In this document: positions 1-9,822 of the stretch, in pieces
Layout of the letters: the number at the start of each line of letters is the position of its first letter
Position numbering within the stretch: position 1 is the first letter of the stretch
Source of the DNA: an uncultured Bacilli bacterium
Lineage (GTDB): Bacteria > Bacillota_I > Bacilli_A > RF39 > UBA660
Reading direction: 5' to 3'
Length of the DNA: 32,866 bases
NCBI GenBank assembly: GCA_947581715.1
Contig: CANPVK010000005.1
Span: forward strand, 1 to 32,866
The notes under the pieces: model-generated
Databases searched by the model: none
What the model saw: only the letters and a program-made list of their open reading frames with translations
What the model was told of the DNA's origin: nothing
Made by a program: the position numbers and the translations under genes

Positions 1-389
1 GGTTTATTGGCTTCTACCGTTAATACGGTATTTAAAAGTAAAACTCCTTCTCTTGTCCATGGGACTAAACTTCCTTGTTCTGGAATAGGACATCCCAAAT
101 CATCATGCAATTCTTTGAAAATATTTTGTAAAGAAGGTGGTTTCTGTACTCCTACTTTTACGGAAAAGGATAATCCTTCTGCTTGATTTACTCCATGATA
201 AGGGTCTTGTCCTAAAATAACGACCTTCGTATCTTGATAAGAAGTATTGCGAAACGCTTTAAAAATATCCGTTTGCTTAGGATAAATTGTTTTGGATTGA
301 TATTCTTTCTGAACAAAAGAGATTAACTTGAAAAAGTATTCCTTTTCCATTTCTTCTTTTAAAATAAAGTCCCAATCATTACCAATCAT
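1..389 (-). CDS. ung: Uracil-DNA glycosylase, N-terminal part (runs off the left edge)
   Basis: Reverse-strand translation from the ATG at 387-389 reads [37 protein letters not shown]..., with [22 protein letters not shown] and [13 protein letters not shown], both typical of family 1 UDG. Not in the ORF track because it is truncated by the window edge. Confidence 0.93.
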   Translation of the reverse strand, partial: MIGNDWDFILKEEMEKEYFFKLISFVQKEYQSKTIYPKQTDIFKAFRNTSYQDTKVVILGQDPYHGVNQAEGLSFSVKVGVQKPPSLQNIFKELHDDLGCPIPEQGSLVPWTREGVLLLNTVLTVEANK

Positions 390-435
390 ACTACTACCAC
401 CTATTACTAGTTTAACATAATTTACTTCTTTCGTA

Positions 436-1734
436 TCATTTATTATATTTCTTTTGGTTTTGATAATCAACGATAATTTCCTTTCGTAAGCCAATTAAAG
501 CATACATATTTAAAATCGCTAAAATAGCTACCAGAAGGTCTACAAGCTTCCATAGTAAAGTAGCACTAGTAACACTACCAATCAATAAAAGTATTACAGT
601 TACTATTTTTAAAAGAAAAAGATGTTTATTTTTTACATTTTTAAGAATATATTTTAGATTACTTTCTCCATAATAATATCCAGCTACAATAGTAGAATAA
701 GCTAAAGCAATCACAGAAATCATTAAAACAAATATTCCAAACTTGCCTAAATGATAAGAAAAAGCGTATTGTGTTAATTCAATACCATTGAGATTAGGAA
801 ATGTAAAAGAAGTATAATCGGAAGTTAAAATTAATAAAGCAGTAGAAGTACAAACAATAAAAACAGTAAAATAAATTCCTAAAATTTGAATTAATCCCAA
901 ACTAACGCGATGAGAAGAATAAGAACAAGAAGAAGCAATGGAACCAGTACCTAATCCAGATTCCGTAGAAAAAACTCCTCTTTGAATACCAATCATAAAA
1001 GTAGAAAGAACTCCTCCACGAATGGCTTTTCCTTGAAATGCTTGGGCAAAAATAGTAGAAAGAACTCCAGGTATTTTTTCAACATTAAATAAAACAATTC
1101 CAAGACTTAATAAAACATAGAAAGCACCCATAAGAGGAACTAATTTACTAGTAATATTAGCAATTCGATCTAATCCTTTCAAAATAGAAAAAAAAGAAAT
1201 AATAGCTAAAACAATGCCAATCAAAAAAGGAGAAAATCCATAATATTGATGAATCGATGTCGTAATCGTATTCGCTTGAATCGTCATAAAACCAACAATA
1301 TAAGAAAAAAGAATCAAAACAGCATAAAGAATCGCTAACTTTCGATGATGAAGTCCCTTCTCCATATAGAAAGAAGGTCCACCTTGATAATTATCCCCAT
1401 CTTTTACTTGATATTTTGCTCCTAAATAACTTTCACAAAAGGCATTGATAGAAAGTAAAATTCCTGTTACCCAAATCCAAAAAATAGTACCAGCTCCACC
1501 AATATAAATAGCTAAGGCAATTCCTGCTAAAGAACCTACTCCTACTCTAGCAGCTAAAGACATCGTTAAACTCCGAAAAGGAGAAACCTTACTTTTCGGA
1601 TCACGATGGAACCCTTGAAATAACGAACGAAACTTTAGTTGAGGAAATCCCAACTTGATACTGAAATAAATTCCGCCACCCAATAAAAAAATAGTAGCAA
1701 TACTCCATAAAATATCCGTTAGTACTGTAATCAT
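436..1734 (-). CDS. Sodium:alanine/amino-acid symporter, AGCS family
   Basis: 432 aa multi-TM protein with AGCS-like signatures ([60 protein letters not shown]). Confidence 0.9.
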   Translation of the reverse strand: MITVLTDILWSIATIFLLGGGIYFSIKLGFPQLKFRSLFQGFHRDPKSKVSPFRSLTMSLAARVGVGSLAGIALAIYIGGAGTIFWIWVTGILLSINAFCESYLGAKYQVKDGDNYQGGPSFYMEKGLHHRKLAILYAVLILFSYIVGFMTIQANTITTSIHQYYGFSPFLIGIVLAIISFFSILKGLDRIANITSKLVPLMGAFYVLLSLGIVLFNVEKIPGVLSTIFAQAFQGKAIRGGVLSTFMIGIQRGVFSTESGLGTGSIASSCSYSSHRVSLGLIQILGIYFTVFIVCTSTALLILTSDYTSFTFPNLNGIELTQYAFSYHLGKFGIFVLMISVIALAYSTIVAGYYYGESNLKYILKNVKNKHLFLLKIVTVILLLIGSVTSATLLWKLVDLLVAILAILNMYALIGLRKEIIVDYQNQKKYNK

Positions 1735-1807
1735 GGTATCACCTACTACTATTATAAAATGAGAAAAAGAAAAAATATGTCAAAAAAATACTTGTTTCCT
1801 AATATTC

Positions 1808-2161
1808 CTATTTCTTTAATTGATTAGAAATATCACTAATAGCACGTTGTGGATCTCTTAAAAACTTCTCATATAAAACACTATCTTTCTTTAAAGCTTC
1901 AATAATTAGTAAATCTTCTTCTGATAAATTCACAATTCTATTTTTTCCCCTTGGTATTTCAACTTCCATTCCAATGAGCCATAAAAAATCCACTTCTAAA
2001 AAATGAGCTAAACGAATTAACACATCAATAGGAGGTGTCCTTTTTCCATTTTCATACAAGCAAATTTCTTGTTTGCTTAAATAAATTCCTTTCCCTAGAG
2101 TTTCCTGTGTCATATCTCTTTGTTCTCTGATCTCTTTTAATCTTTTCTGAAACACTTGCAT
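1808..2161 (-). CDS. XRE/Cro-type helix-turn-helix regulator
   Basis: HTH pattern MQVFQKRLKEIREQRDMTQETLGKGIYLSKQEICLYENGKRTPPIDVLIRLAHFLEVDFLWL. The ORF-track start at 2290 is probably too far upstream; the ATG at 2159-2161 has a purine-rich SD-like AAGGAAG before it. Confidence 0.82.
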   Translation of the reverse strand: MQVFQKRLKEIREQRDMTQETLGKGIYLSKQEICLYENGKRTPPIDVLIRLAHFLEVDFLWLIGMEVEIPRGKNRIVNLSEEDLLIIEALKKDSVLYEKFLRDPQRAISDISNQLKK

Positions 2162-2399
2162 ATAATCAACTTCCTTGCTTAAGTTAATTATAAGTAAATC
2201 GTTTTTTGAATTGGGAAAAGTTAACGGATAGTATACATAAAAATATTGACTTCTTCCAAATAAGAAAAAGTTACAAGTTTTCACAATCACTTACTAAATA
2301 TGATTACAATTTTAATATTTTATTGGTAATGTTATCCACAATGATGGGGAAAACTTTTCTGTAAAAATCTATCCCTATAAAATCCTTCTATTTATTTAA

Positions 2400-2435
2400 A
2401 AAAGAACCTTCCCAAACACAAGGAAGGTTTTTCTA
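2400..2435. terminator. Bidirectional intrinsic terminator
   Basis: AACCTTCC (2405-2412) pairs with GGAAGGTT (2422-2429), with a T run on one side and an A run on the other; sits just after the LtaS-like gene. Confidence 0.75.
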
Positions 2436-4382
2436 TTAAGGATTTAAATACTGATAATAATTATTTCCCATAATCATTTTACTCATATTCATACGATTTT
2501 GTACAACTTTTTTCATATAAGAAACATAATCATCTTCTACTGTCATTCCTTCTTTTAAAACAAATTGACCAGTAGAAGCAAAATAAGTTCCATAATCACT
2601 AACCCAACTTCTATTTTCAAAAATCGCAAGTCCTGGTTCCGTACTTAAGATATCCTTTCCAATAATAACTCTAGAATCATAATCGATACCAAATAAATTA
2701 TAAAGAGTTGGTAAAACATCAATCTGACTTCCTACTTTATCTATTTCAATTTTATCCATTTCACTATTCCATAAAATAAAATTACTTCGATTTACCTCTA
2801 CAACACTATCTTTTCGATAACTTGCTACTTCATTCACTTCATCAATAGATAAATAGTAAGGATAATGATCACCCACTAAAGCAATAACGGTATCTTCTAG
2901 TACTCCTGCTTCTTCTAATTTTTGAATTAATAATTCCAAAGCATGATCTAATTCAATTTGAGTTGCAAGATAAGCTTTCACTTTTTCACTATAAGGTAAA
3001 TGTTCTACTTCTTTTCTCCTCTTAGTAGCAATCGAGTTTCCAGACCATTCATAGTTTCCATGTCCACTAACAGTTACATAATAAGTAAAGAAAGGTTGAT
3101 CACTTGGACTAGATAAAAAATCAGAAGCAGTAACATCAATCATATCAATATCACTAGCAGGCCAACGATTACAGTTCATTAATTTTTCTAACCCATTTCT
3201 ACATCCTTTAAAATTACGAAATCCTAAAGCAGCTAAATATTGATTTCGATTTTGAAAATAAACACTATTATTATGATAAGCAAACGTTTGATATCCTTTT
3301 TGTTCAAAACTAGTAGCGATTCCAAAAGGGAAACTATTTTTTCCACTTTTCCAAGGAGAAAGAAATCCGGATGCAGCAATCATTCCCGTTAATTCCTGAA
3401 ATTCACCGCCAATCGTACTACTGATGGTAGGAGTATAATAATTCTGAAAAACAAAACCATGGTTTACTAATTGATATAAAGTTGGAGTTAAATCTTCTCG
3501 AACAGCAATTTCATTAAAAGATTCTGCCATAAATAAAATCAAATTTTTACCGGCAAACATGCCAGTGTATTCATTTTTAAGAGTTCCCTTTTCATTTTTA
3601 AAATACTCATGCATACTACGAATATTAGAATTTGTAGTAGCTTGTATCAAAGAATCAAAATCATAATCTAAATAATTAGGTTCATAAACAATAGGTTCTT
3701 CTTTTTCTGGTTCTTTGTTTTCAGAATGAGATAAATCAAAATGAATTTTTTCGGAAAAGCCAAAAATAGTTCTTTTTAAATCCAAAGACAAACTACTGAA
3801 AACTCCCATTTTTTGGATGGTTAACTCGGGATTATTGACATCATAAAATAATTCATATTCTTCTCCTTTGGGAAAGTAAAGAAGTAAATGAAAATTTGCA
3901 AAACAAAAGATTCCTAAAACAAGATAAACTCCAGCTTCCAACCAATTTCTTTGCATGACAGGAAGATGTCGGTAGAAAAGGATTGCTAAAACTGCTGGAA
4001 AAAAGAAGAAAATAATTCCTAAAAAGTGATGAAAAATCAGTTGTACTCCATCTTTAGAAAACTCTGCAACTTGTCCTGCTGCGGATAACAAAGAAAAATT
4101 AAAGTAAAAACCAAACATTTTAAAAACATAAAACTGGATACAAAACCAAAGACCAAACAAAAATAACACAACAATAAAAAAGATTCTTTGTATTTTCTTT
4201 GGTAAAAATAAAGTAATCAAAGTAAAAATACAAGCAATGCACATACTAGAAAATAAAAGGAAAAGAATGTTTTTTTGAAAAACAGAATGCCCCGTTAAAA
4301 ATTCAAAACTAATTTCCAAAAACAAACTTGCTAAAAAATAAAAAAATAAGAGATAAACTTCTTTAAAACGAAATTCTTTCAT
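2436..4382 (-). CDS. LTA synthase family sulfatase (membrane phosphoglycerol transferase type)
   Basis: N-terminal TM segments followed by a sulfatase domain: LILFMAESFNEIAV, TPTISSTIGGEFQELTGM, TVIALVGDHYPYY. The start is more likely the ATG at 4380-4382 (MKEFRFKEVYLLF), because a TATAAT-like element at 4405-4410 (minus strand) lies downstream of the ORF-track start at 4436. Confidence 0.85.
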   Translation of the reverse strand: MKEFRFKEVYLLFFYFLASLFLEISFEFLTGHSVFQKNILFLLFSSMCIACIFTLITLFLPKKIQRIFFIVVLFLFGLWFCIQFYVFKMFGFYFNFSLLSAAGQVAEFSKDGVQLIFHHFLGIIFFFFPAVLAILFYRHLPVMQRNWLEAGVYLVLGIFCFANFHLLLYFPKGEEYELFYDVNNPELTIQKMGVFSSLSLDLKRTIFGFSEKIHFDLSHSENKEPEKEEPIVYEPNYLDYDFDSLIQATTNSNIRSMHEYFKNEKGTLKNEYTGMFAGKNLILFMAESFNEIAVREDLTPTLYQLVNHGFVFQNYYTPTISSTIGGEFQELTGMIAASGFLSPWKSGKNSFPFGIATSFEQKGYQTFAYHNNSVYFQNRNQYLAALGFRNFKGCRNGLEKLMNCNRWPASDIDMIDVTASDFLSSPSDQPFFTYYVTVSGHGNYEWSGNSIATKRRKEVEHLPYSEKVKAYLATQIELDHALELLIQKLEEAGVLEDTVIALVGDHYPYYLSIDEVNEVASYRKDSVVEVNRSNFILWNSEMDKIEIDKVGSQIDVLPTLYNLFGIDYDSRVIIGKDILSTEPGLAIFENRSWVSDYGTYFASTGQFVLKEGMTVEDDYVSYMKKVVQNRMNMSKMIMGNNYYQYLNP

Positions 4383-4440
4383 TACTACAACCACCATTAT
4401 CATTATTATAACACGAATTAAAAAAAGTAATACCAAAAAT

Positions 4441-4466
4441 AAAAAGAATGTATAGTAACATTCTTC
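4441..4466 (-). terminator. Intrinsic terminator downstream of the Rpn-like gene
   Basis: Arms AGAATGT (4445-4451) and ACATTCT (4458-4464), with a T-rich tract on the minus strand. Confidence 0.55.
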
Positions 4467-4474
4467 TATTGAAT

Positions 4475-5278
4475 TTAACGAAGCATTTTCCGAATTTCTT
4501 CTTCTGTATATCCTGTCTTTCTAGAAATTTTTTCGATTGCTTCCTCACGTTCTAGTTCACGTCCTTCTTTCATTCCAAGCTCATGGCCTTCTTTCATTCC
4601 ACTTTCTTTTCCTTTTCGAAATCCCGTTTGTTCAAATTCTATTCTTGCTTGCCTATTTGCTTCTTCTATATCATAGTATCCTACAAATCTGGGATCTCTG
4701 CTTAAGTCTTCTACTCTTCTAATTGCCGCCATATACATTTCATCTCCTTGATATGCTTTTTTCATCTCTTCAATATTCTTCTTCAACAATAACTCTATCG
4801 TCTTCTTAATTACTTCATCTTGATTATACTCTTTGTTAACTATATTTTCAAGAATTAAATGATAAGATTGATAGATTTTTGTCTCTATATGTCCTTCTTC
4901 ATCTCTTAATAAAAAATGTAAGATAGGTTCCTTCGTATGGAAACGATTAAAGTTATCTAAGTTAATTAAAAATATAAAAGGATATTTTTGAGTTCGAATC
5001 GGAATAGATTCCGAAAGAACAGAAAAAGCATAACTAGCATTTTTATCAAAAATAGTATCTGTTGGATATTGATTCATCTCTAAAATAATCATATTATGAT
5101 TTTCTATCTTAATAATAATATCTGCTGTTTTTCCTTTTTCATAAAGTTTCTTTTTAGGAATTTCCCCTCCTTGATAATCTGCCTTCTTCAATAATTCTTC
5201 ATCAATTCCTGTAATATGACTTTAAAAAGCTGCTACCATTTTTCTTGCTTCTATACTGCGAAACAAAGCTTTAAACAT
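4475..5278 (-). pseudogene. Rpn-family PD-(D/E)XK nuclease / putative transposase, interrupted by an in-frame TAA at codon 19
   Basis: Reading upstream of the ORF-track start (5191) in the same frame gives MFKALFRSIEARKMVAAF*SHITGIDEELLKKADYQGGEIPKKKLYEKGKTADIIIKIENHNMIILEMNQ. The ATG at 5276-5278 follows an SD-like TTAGGTGAT; the stop is at 5222-5224. The rest of the frame is open to 4475. Confidence 0.8.
4563..4601 (-). repeat. Direct 15-bp repeat (CCTTCTTTCATTCCA at 4563-4577 and 4587-4601) with 24-bp period, encoding the octapeptide repeat GMKEG(H/R)EL
   Basis: Read directly from the sequence; protein segment GMKEGHELGMKEGREL. Confidence 0.9.
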
Positions 5279-5427
5279 AGCATCACCTAATAAATTAATC
5301 GTTTCTAATTTTTTTCTTTTTATTTTCAAAAAACTTCCTCCTAATTCTTTTTTTCGTACGAATGAGTACACTGTAACAGAAAAGAGAAAAGTTGTAAAAT
5401 GAGGAATTTAGAGAATTCCAAAGAAAA

Positions 5428-5480
5428 AATAGATAGAATTTTAGAAATTCCCAACAGGAAAATCAAAAATTCTATCTATT
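5428..5480 (-). terminator. Intrinsic terminator of the ABC/two-component operon
   Basis: Perfect 15-bp inverted repeat AATAGATAGAATTTT (5428-5442) / AAAATTCTATCTATT (5466-5480), followed on the minus strand by TTTTTTC. Confidence 0.85.
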
Positions 5481-5525
5481 ACTGTGAATCTTAAAGAAAA
5501 ATACAAGTTTTTTCAAAAAATGAAC

Positions 5526-8063
5526 TTAAATATTTTCTTCTCGTAAAGCTTCTAATATATTTTCATGTCGAATCTTTCTAGTAGCATAGAAAGTAGAAAT
5601 AATAATCACGATAAATACCCCAAAAATAGAAATCCAAATACTATCATACGGAATTAATATTGTTCCAAATTCAGTCATATCATCAAAAGATAAATATAGA
5701 AGATAAAGAACCCCAAAACTAACAGGTAAAGCATAAAGAATCGATTTTATTCCGAAGAAAATACTTTCAAAAAGTAAAGTCTTATAAAATCCTTTCTTCG
5801 ATAATCCAATACTTCGTAACATCGCAAATTCTTTTCTACGTAAATGCATACTAGTATGAATCGTATTAAATACACTAGTAACTCCAATTAAGGTAACTAA
5901 AGAAATAAATCCATAAACCAACAATTTAACACAAAAAACAATATTTCTCGTTAAACGAATATCTTCAGAAAAATTAGAATACTGATAATAATCGATGGAA
6001 TAACTCTTACCCAAACTCTCTAAACTATTTTCAAAATCATCATCATGATCAATAGAAAGAACCATTTCAGAAACCGCAAATGCATCATTATAAATTTGAT
6101 CTAAATTTTCCAAATACCCCATTGGAATTAGAAAAACAATAGAAGAAGCACAATCAACAATATCCTCATCTCCATAAAAAGTAAAATCTTCAATATAATA
6201 ATCATCTAATTGGTAACTACATACCTCTTGTTCAGAATCTGTATAACACAAATCAAAAGAAGGATGAAAATGAGAGGAATATTTTGGAATCACATAACTT
6301 TTACGATTATTATTTTCATATTTTACCGTTTCAAAATGATTATAAAGAATTGGTTTTTCCTCTTTTTTCCCAAGTTGTTTTAAAATATCTTGATAAGAAT
6401 CTCTATCGATTTCCATTAAAATAATAGAAGGTTCTTCGAAAGTTTCAGACGAATCTCTAACAAACTCATAAAAGGAATCAGAAAAATATTCTTTTTTCGA
6501 AACATCAGTAGAGCTATAAAAATCATAGTAAAGATGATAATAAAGTGATTTTTTCAAATCAGGATGCTTTCTTACTTCCTTCATAAATTGATTTGTATTT
6601 TGATAATCCGGATTTCTAACATATAAAGTAGCATCATAATCTGGTAAAGAGGCATAACTATCAATCAGTCCAGAAAACATATATTTCATAAATCCCGAAA
6701 AAGAAACAAATAACACAATACTCACAAATAAAGATAAAACAGTAATACGATATTTCTTTTTATTTCGCTTCATATTTTTAAAAGCAATTTCTGCTTCCAT
6801 TCCGAATATATTACGAATCCACTTTGGAGATTTGACTTTTTTCCCTTTGATTTTAATATCATCATTTAAACGAATGGCTTCAATCGGAGTAATTCGACTA
6901 GCACTTCTAGCTGGTAAAAAAGAAGAAATTAAAATGGTTACAATCATAAAGAGAACTGGTACCAAAATAAAAATAGGATAAGTAACTAATCGTAGCGGTG
7001 CATCAAAAAAATTAGGAAGTAAATAATTAATAATCGCTAAAACACAACCAATTCCAAAATAAGCGGATAAAATTCCTAATGGAATACCAATCATTCCAAC
7101 CACAAAAGCTTCAAAAAAGACCGTATGTCGTATCTGTTTTTTTGTAGTTCCAATACTAGATAGTAAACCAAATTGTTTTTTCCTCTCTAAAACACTAATT
7201 GCAAAAGAATTATAAATAACGATTATACAAGCAATCGATAATACTGTTAAGACAACAACCAAGGAACTGAAAATAGAACGAATAAAATTATTATAACGAC
7301 TAGAACCATATAAAGTTAATAAAGCATCATTTGTTTTCACTTGATTCGTAGAAAGTTGATTTTCTTGAATAATCTGATCGACCAGATCATAAGTATCTTT
7401 CATTTTTTGAAAATTAAGATAAATGGTATAATCCTGATAAGTACTAATACTTCGTGTTGTATAAAAATAAAGTCCCACATCGGAATAGGGTTGATAAATA
7501 TTCTTATCGATAATACCAACAACTTGATAGCTTTTCGTTTCTTTATTTTTTAAAGTTTCTTCTTCATACCTTTCATAGTCCTCTACTGGATCATCACCAA
7601 GATATCGCTGTCCAATTTCTAAGGTAATTGTATCTCCAATTTGATAAGGAATATTTTTATCATCCGGAATTAAAATTTCGGTTTCATTTTGAGGTAGTTT
7701 TCCTTCTTTTAAAGAAAGATGTTGAAAGAAAGTAGAATCGGCAGAATAAATCTTAAAATAATCATAATAATAATCTTCTAGATTGGTATCCGCATATCCT
7801 AATTCTCTTAAAACCTGTTCTTCTTGAATTTCCGGAAGTTTAGAAATATTCTCATACTGTTCTAAATTAAGATTGTAAAAAACGACATGATGAGTACCAC
7901 TTTCTGCTTTCGTAATATCAATCATATTTTCTCTCATCGTAGACATTAAAAGTCCAATTCCTACCATTAAAGCAGTAGATAGAATGATTCCAATAATAGA
8001 AACAATAGTCCTTTTCGGATTCATTTTCAAATGTTTTATCGTTAACTTATTTAATATATTCAT
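5526..8063 (-). CDS. ABC transporter permease with duplicated FtsX/MacB-like domains
   Basis: 845 aa. Two FtsX-like halves (N-half ...VYNSFAISVLERKKQFGLLSSIGTTKKQIRHTVFFEA; C-half ...MHLRRKEFAMLRSIGLSKKGFYKTLLFES) with large extracellular loops. Confidence 0.9.
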   Translation of the reverse strand: MNILNKLTIKHLKMNPKRTIVSIIGIILSTALMVGIGLLMSTMRENMIDITKAESGTHHVVFYNLNLEQYENISKLPEIQEEQVLRELGYADTNLEDYYYDYFKIYSADSTFFQHLSLKEGKLPQNETEILIPDDKNIPYQIGDTITLEIGQRYLGDDPVEDYERYEEETLKNKETKSYQVVGIIDKNIYQPYSDVGLYFYTTRSISTYQDYTIYLNFQKMKDTYDLVDQIIQENQLSTNQVKTNDALLTLYGSSRYNNFIRSIFSSLVVVLTVLSIACIIVIYNSFAISVLERKKQFGLLSSIGTTKKQIRHTVFFEAFVVGMIGIPLGILSAYFGIGCVLAIINYLLPNFFDAPLRLVTYPIFILVPVLFMIVTILISSFLPARSASRITPIEAIRLNDDIKIKGKKVKSPKWIRNIFGMEAEIAFKNMKRNKKKYRITVLSLFVSIVLFVSFSGFMKYMFSGLIDSYASLPDYDATLYVRNPDYQNTNQFMKEVRKHPDLKKSLYYHLYYDFYSSTDVSKKEYFSDSFYEFVRDSSETFEEPSIILMEIDRDSYQDILKQLGKKEEKPILYNHFETVKYENNNRKSYVIPKYSSHFHPSFDLCYTDSEQEVCSYQLDDYYIEDFTFYGDEDIVDCASSIVFLIPMGYLENLDQIYNDAFAVSEMVLSIDHDDDFENSLESLGKSYSIDYYQYSNFSEDIRLTRNIVFCVKLLVYGFISLVTLIGVTSVFNTIHTSMHLRRKEFAMLRSIGLSKKGFYKTLLFESIFFGIKSILYALPVSFGVLYLLYLSFDDMTEFGTILIPYDSIWISIFGVFIVIIISTFYATRKIRHENILEALREENI

Positions 8064-8064
8064 G

Positions 8065-8745
8065 TTAACCTACCTTCTCATCTGAAACGATTTTTCCATC
8101 ATCAATCGTAATAATACGATCTGCAGAAAGAGCTAAATTATAGTCATGAGTAATCATAATAATAGTTTGTTTATATTTTTGATTCGATACTTTTAATAAT
8201 TCGATAATATCTTGACTGGCTTTACTATCCAAATTTCCGGTTGGTTCATCAGCAAGTAATAAAGCAGGTCGATTCATTAAAGCTCTCCCAATAGAAACTC
8301 TTTGTTGCTGTCCACCAGATAATTCATTGGGTAAATGATTGACTCTATTCTTTAAATTTAAAATATCGATTAGTTCTTTTAGGTACTCTTGATCCGGAGT
8401 TCTACCATCTAATAAAATAGGTAAGGTAATATTTTCTTCTACATTTAAAATCGGAATTAAATTATAAAACTGATAAATAAGTCCTACTTGTCTTCTTCGA
8501 AAAATAGCTAAATTATTCTCATTAAGTTTATAAATATTTTCTCCATCAATAATAATTTCCCCACTCGTTGGTCGATCTACACCACCAAGTAAATGAAGCA
8601 ACGTACTTTTTCCACTTCCACTTGCTCCAACAATCGCAACAAACTCTCCTTTCTCTACCGAAAAACTAACATGGTCTAATGCTTTAACCAAGGTATTTCC
8701 TTTTCCATAGTTTTTACACAAATCTTTTACTTTTAAAATTTCCAT
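8065..8745 (-). CDS. ABC transporter ATP-binding protein (MacB/LolD-like)
   Basis: Walker A GASGSGKST, signature ELSGGQQQRVSIGRAL, Walker B LLLADEPTGNLD. The start MEILKVKDL follows an AAGGAGG SD. Confidence 0.96.
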   Translation of the reverse strand: MEILKVKDLCKNYGKGNTLVKALDHVSFSVEKGEFVAIVGASGSGKSTLLHLLGGVDRPTSGEIIIDGENIYKLNENNLAIFRRRQVGLIYQFYNLIPILNVEENITLPILLDGRTPDQEYLKELIDILNLKNRVNHLPNELSGGQQQRVSIGRALMNRPALLLADEPTGNLDSKASQDIIELLKVSNQKYKQTIIMITHDYNLALSADRIITIDDGKIVSDEKVG

Positions 8746-8820
8746 AAATCCTCCTTGCATTTCTCATGATACCAAACCAAACTAACTATTTCGTGACTTT
8801 TTCCTTACAAAATAGTCACT

Positions 8821-9822
8821 TTATTTCTGTTGATAAAAACGAATTTGAAAACAAGTTCCCTTCTTACTAGAAGTAACTTGAATCTCTCCTTTTTCTAAAG
8901 TAATAATCTTTTTCGCCATATAAAGTCCAATTCCAATACTATCAGAAGTCTTTTTTCCTTTATAAAAACGTTCAAAAATATGTGGTAAATCTGTAGGAGA
9001 TATTCCTTCTCCATTATCGGAAATTTGAAATTCTGTAAAAAGAGGAGTATCACGACAAGTAATCGTAATGGTTCCATTTTCTTTGGTATGTTCATGAGCA
9101 TTTTTTAAGATATTAACAAAAGCTTCTACCGTCCAATTTTCATCGATCATCAGAGTAATAGAGGAATCTTCCGGAAGAATTAAAGTTTGATTTTTTAATT
9201 CAATGGGAATAGATAATGGTGCTACTACTTTTTTTAAAAATTGTTGACAAGAAACAGGTTGTAGATGTAATACTTCACTTCCACTATCTAAACGTGACAT
9301 TTTTAACAAAGAAGAAACTAACCATTCAATTCGTTCTAATTGAGCTCTATTTTTCATTAGAAATTCTTTCTTCTTTTCTTCTTCTAATTGGGAATCTGTA
9401 AGTAAAATATCATTCATAACATACATACTAGTAAGTGGTGTTTTTAATTGATGGGAAATATCAGATAAAACATCTTCTAAATATTTTTTATCGTTGATGG
9501 CTAAAGAAGACTGTTCTTTCAATTTTACTGTCATTTTATAAATATCGTTCTTTAAATTACTCAAGTCTCCTTCTTGATAATCTCGAATATCGAGAGAATA
9601 ATCGTTATTTAAAATTCGATTCATATACTGAGATAAATGTTGAATTTTTTGATGAAGTCGAAATAAATAAAGAAAGAAAAGAAGATTACTCAAAAAAAAG
9701 AAAAGGAAAAAGAGAAAAAGAACAGAATGAGAGACAGAACCAAAAAGGAGGAGAAAAAAGAAAAGGATTCCAACTACTAGTTCGAAAACAAATAATTTTT
9801 TAATATCTGAATCTCTAAACAT
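8821..9822 (-). CDS. Sensor histidine kinase (two TM, HisKA/HATPase)
   Basis: H-box SDISHQLKTPLTSMYVM; N-box NILKNAHEHTKENG; G-boxes ISDNGEGISPTDLPHIFERFYKGK and GIGLYMAKKII. Confidence 0.95.
   Translation of the reverse strand: MFRDSDIKKLFVFELVVGILFFFLLLFGSVSHSVLFLFFLFFFLSNLLFFLYLFRLHQKIQHLSQYMNRILNNDYSLDIRDYQEGDLSNLKNDIYKMTVKLKEQSSLAINDKKYLEDVLSDISHQLKTPLTSMYVMNDILLTDSQLEEEKKKEFLMKNRAQLERIEWLVSSLLKMSRLDSGSEVLHLQPVSCQQFLKKVVAPLSIPIELKNQTLILPEDSSITLMIDENWTVEAFVNILKNAHEHTKENGTITITCRDTPLFTEFQISDNGEGISPTDLPHIFERFYKGKKTSDSIGIGLYMAKKIITLEKGEIQVTSSKKGTCFQIRFYQQK

Noticed and set aside
2332-2340. TTATCCACA, a perfect DnaA-box match, in an intergenic region
   Set aside because: Only one box, with no cluster and no adjacent dnaA/dnaN; a 9-mer like this occurs by chance in AT-rich DNA.
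4363-4548. 61-aa minus-strand ORF spanning the LtaS/Rpn intergenic region
   Set aside because: Overlaps both neighbours and a terminator hairpin; no recognisable domain.
4537-4722. 61-aa plus-strand ORF
   Set aside because: Antisense to the repeat-rich C-terminus of the Rpn-like gene; hydrophobic composition is a by-product of K/E-rich sense codons.
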